From Oscarella lobularis (taxonomy: Eukaryota > Porifera > Homoscleromorpha > Homosclerophorida > Oscarellidae), in the NCBI RefSeq assembly GCF_947507565.1, contig NC_089183.1, positions 1,550,001 to 1,614,000 on the forward strand: DNA of 64,000 bases. Direction: 5' to 3'. The first letter of the stretch is position 1, and the number at the start of each line of letters is the position of its first letter. The notes under the pieces are model-generated. The model searched no databases and had not been told where the DNA came from. It saw only the letters and a program-made list of their open reading frames with translations. This document shows positions 48,085 to 59,300 of the stretch, piece after piece. Both the position numbers and the translations under genes were made by a program.

Positions 48085-49087
48085 ATGTTTGGTGTTCGCG
48101 ATGCGCTCGAAGGCATTCTACTTGAGAATCTCACCTCCTGTCCTTCATCCCGATTGTCCGAGATGAGGAGAACAGCCGATCTTTTGGTGCGGGCTCCTTT
48201 TGAGGAAACACCGGGCTCGCTTGCTGAATCCATCCTATCAATCATCAGCAATTGCTTCCCGTCAGCGCTATGCCTTGGTTCCCAACGTTCTTGGTGCGGC
48301 GCCGCACAATCAGCGTTTCACTCCGACGAAGGACCTTCCGCCTGTATGGGCGCGTTTCTTTAAAACCATCGATACCGTTGGGACAGTCAGCGACCCGCTA
48401 CTAGAGCAAACGGTAAACCAAAAAATTTTTGACCATATTTGCCTGCATAAACTGAGCGAACTTCGAGTGAAATCCTCCGCTGTTGCTCCACTAACGAAGA
48501 AAAAAATAGGCAGTCCGCAGTTTACGCCAGAAGAAGAGAATGCTCTTCGTTTTGCCGTTGGTTACCTGCCGTTTAAACTCCTCAAACGCCACAAGACCGG
48601 TTTATCAGAAAAAAGCATTGCCTATTGCCAGTTTTTGCGTGAAATTCAAGCAGTAAGTGCATCTTGAGATCATGAAGCTTTCACCTTCCACAATTACACG
48701 AGTGAGTGGCTAGAAAAAATTGACCGAGGTGCGCTGTTTAGAGTTTCTGACTCATTTTACCGTCTCTTCGGGTTGGTTGAGGCTAATTTACGTAGCTTTC
48801 TTCCTGAACAGCTTAGCACCTCGCCCAATTGTAGTAAAGAGGAAATATTCGCCGCTATCGTTAGTGATGAAGATATCCTAAAACAATGCAATGAGCTGTC
48901 CTCTACAAGGCAGAGCAGGGACATAGCTGTGTCGTTATTACATGAGTTAGTCGTTCTTTGGCTTACTATGAGAGGTTTCTCCATGTGCTCCTTATGGATG
49001 GAGCGATATAAGAGAGCGAAAAAAGCAAAAACGAAAAAAAGTCGCAGCCTCAGAACAGCCCTAAAAAATAATGACGGTGAGAGATAG
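48085..49087 (+). CDS. Second gene of the P-like element, function unknown
   Basis: The first frame starts MFGVRDALEGILLENLTSC; a one-base shift near 48210-48290 leads to the main frame with TPTKDLPPVWARFFKTIDTV, EEENALRFAVGYLPFKLLK, an in-frame TGA at 48665-48667, then SEWLEKIDRGALFRVSDSFY and WLTMRGFSMCSLWMERYK ending at 49087. The C-terminal block is one I recall from many uncharacterised, repeated invertebrate and fish proteins. It converges on the transposase with about 60 bp between stops. Function is unknown; an accessory protein is an inference from position. Confidence 0.55.
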
Positions 49088-49147
49088 AAGAGCAAGCCTC
49101 GTAATTGACAATATATTAGTTAGTTATTTCGTTGGTCAATCGATACG

Positions 49148-50392
49148 TTATTTATTATGTTTGCGACGTTTAGGCAGAGGAGTTATGTCTGTTTTCTGTG
49201 CTGGAATTTCATCCGGAAACAGACACCTTTTTCGCGGATTGGCGTTACCTCCCTTTGGCAAACGGGCAAACGATCCCTGGCATCGAACGGATGCTGCAAG
49301 GTCTATCATTTGTTTGCCTGAAGGGTTCGAGTTTCTTCCTCCTTTTGTTCGCACCGTTCCGAAGTAGTTCTCTAGCACGTCTTGGCTAAGCCTTTCGCTA
49401 AGTAGGAAGGAATCTTTGCACTCCGGTAGGCTTAGCAGGTATTTCGTCAAGGCGACAAAAGACGTCACTATATTATTTACGAATTTCAGATTTTTTGATC
49501 AGTTTTCTGATTGAGCGTCTTACCGGTTATCTGCCAACCAGTTACAGTCTCCTGACTTAACGTCATTGCCTGCTGTTCCTTTGCCGTCAAATGCTTTGCA
49601 GAGGCTTCTGACTTTGCCCAATCTTCCCACTCTTTTAGGTACCTCAGGAAGTCGGTTTCCAGCCACTTAAATAAAACGTTTGTTCTAAAAGACTTTTGGA
49701 AAACCGTTTTGTTTCGCCAACCTTTAGGCGTTAGTCGTCTCCTCCCTTGTAGCCAACACGACAAGGTTTGTCAGCGTCAAGGCTTCGTGCGTTGAGGCAA
49801 TCGAATGCTTTGTCAAATATTCGTATAAATCTAGCAGATTCTTCGGAATTGGCGACTTTGTAATATTCCATGGCAGTAGCTACTGACTCGCTCAAAACCT
49901 ATAGAGCATGTCATTGGAAGAGTGAGCTGCATGACGCCCTATATACCTGAGCAGCGAGGTCAACTCTCATTCGAGAGTATGAATCCTGTAAAACAGGATT
50001 AAATTAATTGTCAGTTGATGGGCCAGAATCGTATTAGGTAGAAGGCGGGACAAAAGCCAGCCTTGCCGAAGATGCGTAGCTGAAAGGCCACACTCTCACT
50101 GAAACAAGGGGGAGACTCAAAAAGAGGCAGCAGTAGAGAATATTGTGCAATATACGAAAGTATGACACAGATGTCGCATATAAAGACCGTCAAATATACG
50201 TGCCAGCAGACGCGGTTATACGTAAGGTCTAAGTCTTTGTCGGGAAACAGGCGTAAAGGGTGTGTAGACGCTAATTGAGTTAATTCAGGTAAATAGAACT
50301 TTTATGTAGCGGTAGAATGCTTTTATATAAAATGGAATACCACAGGCGACGGCGATTTACTAAAAAAACTAACGCTGAAACACGAAAGTGTA

Positions 50393-50424
<32 letters not shown>

Positions 50425-52021
50425 TACACTGTAAACTATGAGTGTGAGATGTAGCTTATGTCATAGAAAACTCGAGGTAGACATGTTCTCGCTTAAGCTT
50501 TTTTAGAATGTACAAGCCGCTTGATTATCTAGCCTCTTCATGACTTATCGTAGACGTCGATAACATGCTGCCAAGTAATAGGCTTTCCATTCATCTATAT
50601 GTGTACAATCGCAACTAATCTCCTGGCCTACCAACAAATGTTTACACTGCTTACCCACATGGCTCTCGTTTTATTTCCAGGATTAGAGTGACTGAAACAA
50701 TTTCTTGTGGTTTTGATTAGATGCGGGGCGTCGCAATCGAAGAAAATGGGTCGCTGATCGACACTGTAAATATTTTCGGTTTGATAAACAAACGGCCCTT
50801 CGCCCTGATGCATTTTATAAATTTTCTTGTTTGACGCGGCACCATCGCTTGTTATCGTCATCACTTTCAGACCAATGCTTTCAATGTTCCGAAAGATTTT
50901 CGGCAACAACGTCGGCAGCTAGAAAGTGCGCATAGGGAAATTTGAACGACGTGAATATCCCGTGAATCATAAAGACAAGCATGCTTGTCGCAATGGATTT
51001 CCGAACTTTCAAATTCGACGACGTCGACGTCAATTGCTTCAATTCGTTACTTACAGAATCAAGGTTGGCAAAGCCAACAATCTTGCAAGAATGCTTATCA
51101 AACACTAAGTCTTCGCGAATTTCATTTCGTCGAAGGATAAGGCGACAAATTTCTTGCCTTCCTGCAATTCAGATATTTGTGCACTGTAAGCCAATTGCTC
51201 GTTTAGTTCAGCTGTCAGTCCTTTGCCTGGCCGCCAGAAGCCAACAGAGTCGGAAAGAGTTCTTTCTGACGGCATTAGTAGGAATCCGGATCTCCTTATC
51301 TGATCGTACGCCGAAGACGACTGCATTTTAAGGCTTAAGGCCCAACGGATGTATAAAGGATCCCAGCGTCGTCCCGTTGTCTACTTGCTGTTCCCAGAAA
51401 AGCCTTTGGAAGCTTCCTTTTGGGAACATAGCGCAGATCTCTTTATTGCTGTTGCCTGCTATTTCTTCAATATCGGATGATAAATCCGGCTGCACTTCAA
51501 TACTTCTTTTCTCTGTCCACGCTTTTATTCTGTTCTTAAGACGCATAATTTTTCGTTGTTGAAATTTTGTTTTACGGGCTAATTGTGCAAATTTTCCTGA
51601 TCTTTGCGGCGTTGACAGCGAAGAATTTCTAGCAAATTTAGACGCGGTTAGACGCGGTTAGTGGCGAGGACGGCGTTTCACTGCGCTTGTAGTAAACTCG
51701 GAGCTGGGCACGTGTCTGCTGGCAAGGCTGGCATCTTCGCCCTGACATCGTAGTCAGAATTTCGAATTTTCTTGAGCGCACAGTCGTCGAACAGAAGGAT
51801 CCGCCGACAAGATTAGGCCACGCGACAACCTTCAACGACGGAGCTCCTCCTCGAGAAACAAAGCACTTCTTTTTCTTTTGGACTACGTCAACAAACATGC
51901 TTTCGGGATTGCCGGGACAAATCGCTAATGACTCAAGCAAATGGATGAAAGAAGGAAAATTAGAGTAGTTGACGCTGTCGGAAGAGATTTCGGAGAGTGC
52001 CAAAGCTGGACAGGCCTTCAA
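49148..52021 (-). CDS. P-element/THAP9-type transposase, exons interrupted by introns and a numt
   Basis: Coding segments in order: 52021-51638 (with SGRRCQPCQQTRAQLR), 51546-51328, 51326-51105 (ends KFVALSFDEMKF, first catalytic D), 51105-50881 (KIVGFANLDS; FTSFKFPYAHFLAADVV), 50909-50628 (TITSDGAASNKKIYKMHQG; FFDCDAPHLIKTTRNC with the D(2)H-like motif), 49764-49486 and 49468-49148 (LLSERLSQDVLENYFGTVR with the candidate E, then KGGRNSNPSGKQ). This order is that of P-element and THAP9 transposases. The N-terminal THAP zinc finger was not found, so the 5' end is incomplete. Small frame changes fall at several segment borders that lack clear introns. Confidence 0.8.
50010..50520 (+). pseudogene. 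rns: Mitochondrial small-subunit rRNA fragment in nuclear DNA (numt)
   Basis: Universal SSU rRNA landmarks appear in order: GATGCGTAGCTGAAAGG and CCACACTCTCACTGAAACA (E. coli 290-330 region), AGGCAGCAGTAGAGAATATT, GTGCCAGCAGACGCGGTTAT (530 loop), GGCGTAAAGGGTG, TAGCGGTAGAATGC, and AGCAAACAGGATTAGATACC then CTGGTAGTC (790 region). The variable loops are short and AT-rich as in animal mitochondrial 12S. About 510 bp lie in one piece, on the strand opposite to the transposase whose intron contains it. No other mitochondrial gene is adjacent. Confidence 0.9.
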
Positions 52022-53229
52022 ATCGACTGGAAGTCCAGCAACGTGTAGCTTCGCTATTCCTCTTTTGTCAATGAGGAGACTATGAGATATGAAAGTCGGA
52101 GGTGCGGCTGAGTTACTTTCAGGGCTATATTGTAGTCTTGAAAGGCACAGGGTATTTCCCGAAACGGTTTTGTGCCAATCATTCGAATCCCTATATATAT
52201 ATATACATTGGGTTTGTCAAACGATATGGCCAATTCAACGGCGAAAAGATCACTCACAAATCTGCCGTTTTTAGGATTGGAAAGGCTTTTTCCTTTCTCT
52301 TACGATCTGCTCGCAATCGCGAATGCTTGACCTTGCAGAGCTTCGACTGCTTTCGAGTCATAATTTCTGCAAAAACGAAACGGCTGTTTATGAACCCTTG
52401 CGTGAAAAACAGGGCGTGTTCACAAAGTAGAGCCAACTAATAAAATGCGAGAGTGACTGTTTGATGCAGAAAGAGTTCTTCTTTCGTTCTAAAGAGTACC
52501 GATAACAATCGAACGAAAAACTACGCGTCGGCCGAGTGCAAAAGGTGACGTATGAAACACGCTAAAAATAGCATGTTTTGGCTTATAGCTTCGACGCTGC
52601 AGACGCTTTTCTCTTCAAACATGGCCTATTCGCTTACCCTGCCTGCTATGGTCAATCACAACGCAGCACCAACGAAATCTACTCAGCACAGAGTCAGATA
52701 ACTAGTGCAAAAGTCTTTGGAGTGCAAAATCACCGTCATCCCGGACGTTACGAGCAATTGGATTCCAGCAGCAAAATAGCCCTTAGGTCTAAGGATTTCT
52801 TACCTATCTAGGTGCCGGTTTGGTGAGAATCCCACGAAGCGATTTTATCCCGCACGCTTATACGAATCGGGTACGGGACCTAGCCGTAACAATGCTGGGG
52901 TCAGAGAAATAGTCACGTGACGCCCAAGTTGCATATCCCTCTCTTGATTAATCTCTGATACAACTGCATTGGAGTTTTCTTTACCTTCAGCTTTCCGGGA
53001 TATCCTTCGAAAGTTTTCTTTTGCTCTCTGCCCTTTGCTTATCACTTTCTATCTCCTTCAACATCGTATCAGCCCCAGCATTCGTCTCTTCAAGCTCGCC
53101 TCTCTTCATTACAAGACTGTTTTCATCTCCTCGACTTTGCCGACAGTCTCTGTAATTTTTTGCATTCCGTTTTATATGCAACTTTCTTTTAAACTAGTTG
53201 TTTTCTTGGTAGACAGTTTGGACTGAAAA

Positions 53230-54611
53230 TGCAAGCACGTGCACCCAATAAAGCATCTCTTCTTACGTAGTAGCGTTTGACCTGCATGTGCCGCTGAAAT
53301 TTTTAGGCGCTTGTTGATCTTTTGCGCAACCGGGACGGTTTGCGGAGTTAACTCGCCAAAACAGCTTACTCCACATCTATTAAAAAGTGCTGGTGCCACC
53401 TTTGCCCTTCTCGAAGTCCTTCCGAAAAAGGGTTGGTTAATCGCAATAATAAAGTGAAGATTTCTCTTCACCTATATAAATATTTGTGTGTGTACCTTGT
53501 CTCGCAGGAGTTTCTCACCTGCCCTTTGAGCCATTCATAGAGCTCTACGTCGGATGCATCAGTGTGCTCGGCTCTGCACGGAGTCATCAACACATTTATA
53601 GAGCAATTCAGGCACCTAGTAAATTATCAAATTACTCTATTCAATAACAGATTTACAGATTTCCACACTACCTGTCCGTCTGTCATTAGAAATTCTCTGT
53701 CTCCCCCGGAAATTATTTCTCGAAGTGCCTGACTGTTCTGCTTGACGCTTATTGACAATTTTTGTTGGCTAAAGACATGTCGCAATTTAAAAAAGAAAAG
53801 CAGTCTATTTTATTACATTCCCGCAACTTCCGGTAAGCAAGACAACGTGATAATTGTTTTCTTCACTCCACGAAAATGTCATCATTTGTCGCACAATGTT
53901 TTCTGAGAGCTGTTTTTCTCTTGTTGAGGGGTATTTATCCTCCTGAGAAGGCTACATATTTGTGTTTGTTTTTAGAGGTGGAGCCAAAGATGGAAGATTA
54001 GAGGTAAGAGTACTTGTCATTTTTTCACAAACGTGAATATTTAGTCTATTACATGGATTAAGCCTCCTACATTACTACTATTTAGTACAAACCAACCGGA
54101 AATAGGAGCTTGGGAGCTAATTTACGCAGAGGCACAGGTAGGTGGTCTTATCTAAAAATGCGAACGTGTTCACTGGGTGGAAAATACCAGTACTTATTGA
54201 GCATAAAAACCTGCGTTTGTGTACTAATGGGCTGAGAGGACTGCTTGACGAATCCATTCGTTTTGGAGTTGGCTGATTTGAGCTTGGGGAAAACAGAATT
54301 CGCCTTTTCGAAGGAGCCCCAGAAGCAGACCCGACGGGAACGGACAGAGATTCGGATGTGCGTCTGTGGCTTTCCCCAAGCCACGACTTGAGTTCCTCAA
54401 GCTGTTTTTCCGAGCGAGAAACGCTCACTAGTTTTTTCCAACACGATTTGCACACTGTGGGCGACAATCCGTCTGCTTCTACGGGACGCTTAATAATGCG
54501 ACTAAGTGTGCTCGTTATGGCATCATTAAAGGACGAAAAAAGAGGACGTCGACATTTGGTGCTTCGATACGAAACCCCGCACACTCTACAGTAGTCGAGC
54601 TTCGCCGCCAT
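53230..54611 (-). CDS. Gene start with CxxC zinc finger; downstream exons tentatively linked
   Basis: The first exon 54611-54211 begins MAAKLDYCRVCGVSYRSTKC, has a second pair TVCKSCWKKL and a basic SKRRILF segment, and ends at CGCAG|GTTTTT. It has the same architecture as the first exon of the DUF6589-type gene at 10363. Further minus-strand segments with clean borders are about 53750-53673 (SISVKQNSQALREIISGG), 53617-53519 (CLNCSINVLMTPCRAEHTDA) and 53471-about 53270 (KRNLHFIIAINQPFFGRTSR). Their phases do not all match, and I do not recognise the family. Confidence 0.45.
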
Positions 54612-54766
54612 GTGAGGGAACACGTGGTGAGAGGCGGGCGCAACGTAATCAAATTTGAGATCAAAGGAACAGGCCTACATGAGAGGCGTGCCCAGACCTT
54701 CTCTGGCGCCCGGCACGCCAACCCTAAAGCACGCGAGAGAAGGTCTGGGACTCCGAGGCTAGGTCT

Positions 54767-55163
54767 GGATCCACTCTGTACAAAGCCGTGCGGGACACGT
54801 GACCCAAAAGGACCCGTGCCGTACAATGACGAAGCTCGACTGCTAGTAGGCTTCTAGCTCGTAACTCGCGTTCTATTAAGTGGGTTCGAACTCCTTAGAC
54901 GAAATCGGGTAGCTTATATAGAGACTGGCAGGCGTCGAAACCACTTTCGAGTTTTAGTTCAGCCGTTATGGCGTTACAAATGTGAACGGTGCTTTCTAGA
55001 AGGTTGTATAGTCTTCGTTTTGCCGCCGACATTTTTGGCAGTCGGCCACAAGTCGGCTATTACGCTTCAAGCCAAATAGCTGTCGAGCTTCGTGATTGGA
55101 CCGCACGGGTCCTTTTGGGTCACGTGTCCCGCACGGCTTTGTACAGAGTGGATCCAGACCCTC
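54767..55163. repeat. Foldback element with about 58-bp inverted repeats
   Basis: GGTCTGGATCCACTCTGTAC plus AAAGCCGTGCGGGACACGTGACCCAAAAGGACCCGTGC (54768-54826) is present inverted at 55103-55163 with almost no mismatch. Nothing coding lies between. Outer parts, with AGAAGGTCTGG and GAGGCTA, also mirror each other imperfectly. Confidence 0.85.
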
Positions 55164-55296
55164 TTTCCGCTGCGTCCCCCTCCCACGCATCTTAGCGCGC
55201 GGGAAGAGGGTCTGGATCCTCGAGGCTACCCCTGCCACTGCCTTTTGTCTAATAGCCATTTTTAGCGCGCGTTAAAGACTCTTCTCTACGAATAAG

Positions 55297-55860
55297 CTAG
55301 CCTCGGAAACTCAGACTCTCCCCACGAGCGCTACGCGGCTGGGAGAGAGTCTGGGCAAATTGTATACTAGAGCGCGGTTCCTTTGATGATAATTCGATTT
55401 TGTTCTTGGGTAGTGGCCCTCGCGGCCGTGCAGTACTTCCGACTTATGACTGCCAAGCAGATTTAAGCAACTCTTCGCTTTCCAAAACATCTGCCGAAAA
55501 CATCTCCGCGAATAACCGCTTTGATGCCGGAACGCTGCTCTCTTCGAAGAGCAGCGATGCCGACTCTTCGACAAATCGAGCGAAACGCTTTGTCAAGGAG
55601 GGAGGCCTCTACCAGAAATGACATCTACAGCTCCGTAACACGGCAGTACAGTAGAACGGCTGACGTAGAGAGCGTAACGGGGCACTATGGGCGCTGATTA
55701 CATTAGCAAAGCTCGACGCTGATTGTCTGACCGTTCTTGGAAAGTAGCGCTCTCATTGGATAATTAGCGGACAAAGGAACCGCACTCTAGTATACAAGTT
55801 GCCCAGACTCTCTCCCAGCCGCGTAGCGCGCGTGGGAAGACTCTGGGATTCCGAGGCTAC
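55297..55860. repeat. Foldback/MITE with about 90-bp inverted repeats
   Basis: GCCTCGGAAACTCAGACTCT ... GCTACGCGGCTGGGAGAGAGTCTGGGCAAATTGTATACTAGAGCGCGGTTCCTTTG (about 55299-55387) is mirrored at 55772-55858. A direct repeat CTACGAATAAGCT stands at 55287-55299 and 55879-55891, a possible target duplication. The internal 380 bp have no supported gene. Ends reading CCGAGGCTA are shared with the neighbouring element at 54.7 kb, so this is a local family. Confidence 0.82.
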
Positions 55861-55954
55861 CCAAGGCTGGGTACCCGGCTACGAATAAGCTCGCTCGACC
55901 TTTCTCGGTGTCCCGTATAAGGGCGTCCCGAGAAAAGTCTGGGTACGAGGCTAC

Positions 55955-56200
55955 CGTGTACCTCTGTTCCCCGTGTACCACGTGTACCTGCGTACCTGCG
56001 TACCTCCGTGCCCGTGTACCACCTTTGTACCTCCGTGCCCCGTGTACCACTGTACCCCGTGTAGCTGCGTACCTGTGTACCTTTTAACCTCCGTGCCCCG
56101 TACCCCTCTGTACCTGCGTACCTTATTTCCTCCTTACCCCGTGTACCTGTATTCCTGTGCACCTTTGTAAAGTTTGTACCTCCGTACCCCGGGTACACGG
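55955..56200. repeat. 10-bp minisatellite (GTGTACCTGC)
   Basis: About 20 copies of CGTGTACCTGC/CCGTGTACCTC in tandem. The same motif family reappears at 60520-60900 beyond the DIRS-like element. Confidence 0.85.
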
Positions 56201-56399
56201 ATAACGACGTTGCATCTCTGCAAATGTATGTCTGGCGGTACCAAACTGTGTTTGTATATATATGTTACAAACCAACGGCGAGTTCGCCTCGGACCACGAC
56301 CCCGCCCTCGTGCTCTAAATAGCGTATCCCACGAGCATTAAAAGTATTTGTGTAAGTGAAGTCTAACGCACACCATTAGACGCGATTGATATTCGTAAC

Positions 56400-59300
56400 G
56401 GGTGGGAAATGTGACGCGCGCGCGGGGGTATAAGTGCGCGATCCGGGTAGAGGGCATTGGGGCACTAGCATCCGCGCGAGATAGGTGCTTTTTTCTTCTC
56501 TTCAATTTATGCTTTCGTCGATGAGAACTCGCAGTCAGTCGCGCGACGACCCCTCGGAATTTCGTCGTCCATGGGATTTTTCGCCAGCCGGCGCAAGGAG
56601 CTCCGAGCCTCCCATCACGATCGGTGGTGCCGCGGACTACACCTTCTGCCTCCGGATCGTCTGCCGCTCCCTCCATTCCTTCAGCGGCGCCGATCGCCCC
56701 AACGGCCCCGACTAACCCGTCGTCTCAGGCGTCAGGGTCGGCGCTTCCACGGACATCGGATGTTTGGATTCAGACGGCGGACGGACAGCGATTCGCGCTG
56801 CGATCATTCCTCCAGTCGGTGGTATCTGAAGGCGTCCCGGATCGGGCAGGTAGGCTTTCCTCTATCCCTTTCCGGGTAAAGGCGCTCCCAATTGCTGGGG
56901 AGGGCGTTTCGTGGCGATCGGTCTTTGGCGTTGGCGTTCGGCCAAGGCGGGCACATTTGGCGCGCAACACCTATCGCGGATATTGGCGGGAGGCGGGCTT
57001 AGCCTGTTTTGTCTTTGCAGCGAGTGGCGGCAGAGGCGCGCTGGGCAGTCTGCCGTCATCCAGCGTTCGCTCTGGCAGGGAGCGGCGAGCGTGCGTTTGC
57101 CTTCCTTCATGTCGTTCTCCCTCGGAGGCTCAGTGGAGTCCACACAAACGGATGGCCAGCGCTACTGCCAATCCGGCGACAGCGGGTCAACCTGATCCCC
57201 GGGAGTGTTGTTGCCTGGCGCGAGAGTGGCGGCGCCTGTAGCGATGCCGGCGTTGGTTGCGTGAGCGCCAGCGGCACTTCCGCAGTGGTTTCCGTCGTTT
57301 TAGTCGGACGGGCCGCCTCCAGCAAAAAGGTTCATGCCGCCCCATTCTCATTGAGCGATGCTTTAACGCCAGTGCCGGGGAGGCTGGCTGATAAAATTCC
57401 TGATGGATAGTTCGTCGACTTTTCCGAAGCTGCCGGACAATGTCAATCTACGACGATGCGAGGCCGAGCGGGTATCGCAGCGGGCGGTTCACTCCCGCAC
57501 GCCGATGCGGCGGTTGACGTCGTTGCTTTCCTGGGTTCAGGCCTTCGCCGCTTTCGCGGCGGTGACTTTGTCTTCCCAGCCGCAGCGCTCGACGGAGCTT
57601 ATGGCGTACCTGCGCAGGCCTGCTTGTTGGCGAGGCTCAACGTCGCGGGGGTTCGGGCTGGCTGGACTACGACCGGCAGTTCCGTGCACAAGCGGCAGCA
57701 TACCCGGCGAAGGCGTGGTCGTCGTTGGACCTGGCCCTATTCCCCGGATCATTCTTGGCTGAGAAGAACAGACCGGCGAGGGCTCCGCCTTCGTGCGAAT
57801 TTTACTTCGAGGCAGACTACGCCTCGGAAGACTGTGCGCTTGCGCCGAAAACTGAAGGGGTCTACCGCAAGTCCAAGGAAAAAGGTGAAAAGCAACTTTC
57901 GCAAGCAACAGACTTGCAAGCTGTTCAATTTTGGGAAAGACGGCTTTTCCTACGGAGGCGGTTGCGTCTTTATGCACGTTTGCAGCAAGTGCGGCATGGA
58001 GGGGCACAAGGCAAGCGCGTGCAAGCCGTCGTCGCCAGCACGAGCGCCGTAGGCGGGCCCGACCAAGTTGTGTTTTCTTTCGTTGCGTTCTTGTCCTCTT
58101 TGGAGTGTGGTGTGAACAAGCCGTTTGTGGGAGTTTTGTTTTCGTTTGGGTTGCGTGGGCGCGTGGCGATTGCTTTGTTTTGCGTTCGTTTGAGGGTTGC
58201 ACACGCGCAGGGCATGGTTGTTAATTAAAGGCTAATTACTGGATGTTTTGGCTTAGATGCTTGCGGCCTAGCCGGCGGTTTTCGCGTTCTCCTGCCTCGC
58301 TTGCGGGAGCTGGAAGCGGCTGGTGCAGCGCGGATGACGCTCCCAACAGAGTGGGCATCTAGATCCAGCGTCATCTCCGATCAGAGTGGAGGCGTGGCAG
58401 GAGGCGTTGGCGGTCTATCCGGATAGAGACTTTGCCAATCTGCTGGTGGAGGGCCTAGCAAACGGCTTCCGCATTGGCTATGACGACGGCTGCACCCCCG
58501 CGTTCGAGGTCGATGCGTAACATGCGCTCGGCAGCTGAGCACCCGGATGTCGTTCGACGCTATATCGCGGACGAGGTGGCGGCGGGTACTCTGAGAGGGC
58601 CCGTTCATAATCAGGCGGGGGTTGTGGGGTCAGTATAGTAGATCGTCAGTATAGTAGATCAATACGTCAGCACTACGTAGGCATTCGTCACAGTGACGTC
58701 ACTCTGCACAACACACGCGGTCTAATATATTGACATTCTCTTCAAAAATTGACAGCGTCATTACGTTCGCGTGTTACATTTACTCATTTTCGAAAGGTTC
58801 TTTACTGATCTAAAATACTGACGATCTTTTATATTGACGTCAGTATATTAGATCGTCAGCAAATTAGATCAGCGTTATTGTACTCCACAAAGGTACATAT
58901 ACGACAACGACAACAACAACAATACCAGCAATAGCATGCGTTTCTCCCTTTTTCTGGCTTTTTCTGTGCTCTAGAGCATGCGGATAGGCTGCCTTGGCAG
59001 CAGACGTGAACGTAACAAGAAGGCTCACCCTATTCCGTTGGATTCTTCGTCGGATATAATATTCTTCGTCAGCGCCGACTTTTTAGCTCCATGGACGAGG
59101 CGGTAAGCGAGAGCACGCAACAAATTGTTATAGGTCACATTGGTCAAGTTCACTACCTAGCTGCATGATGATAATATAATTGAAAACAATACGGCGACCG
59201 AGAATCACCTAGAAGAAGAAACAATTTATATACCTGATAACTCGGTCAAGCTGCTGCACCGTCACTTGGTAACGTCAAATTTTGGCAAACAGCTACTTGG

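Larger units (their letters stand above)
48005..52957 (-). mobile_element. P-element-like transposon, 4.95 kb, with TIRs and about 7-bp TSD
   Basis: The left end from 48005 (CAGAGTTAATAAATAGGAGA, then GGGATATGCAACTTGGACGTCACGTGACTATTTCTCTGAC) is matched by an inverted copy at the right end (52888-52957). There are about 75 paired bases with a few indels near the tips. ATACAAC lies just outside both ends (47998-48004 and 52958-52964), with the next base C versus T, fitting a decayed 8-bp TSD as P elements make. Inside are a plus-strand gene (48085-49087) and the minus-strand P-type transposase converging on it. A mitochondrial rRNA piece is inserted in a transposase intron. Confidence 0.85.

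Noticed and set aside
50010-50520. Bacterial contamination suggested by 16S-like sequence
   Set aside because: The landmarks are embedded in AT-rich shortened loops typical of animal mitochondria, and the flanks are a eukaryotic transposase gene on both sides.
2266-58228. TTAATTAA copies as Hi-C or restriction-fragment ligation junctions
   Set aside because: Filled MseI ends would give TTATAA, and the coding sequence on both sides belongs to the same exon, so these are local 4-bp gains rather than joins of distant fragments. Other artefacts remain possible.
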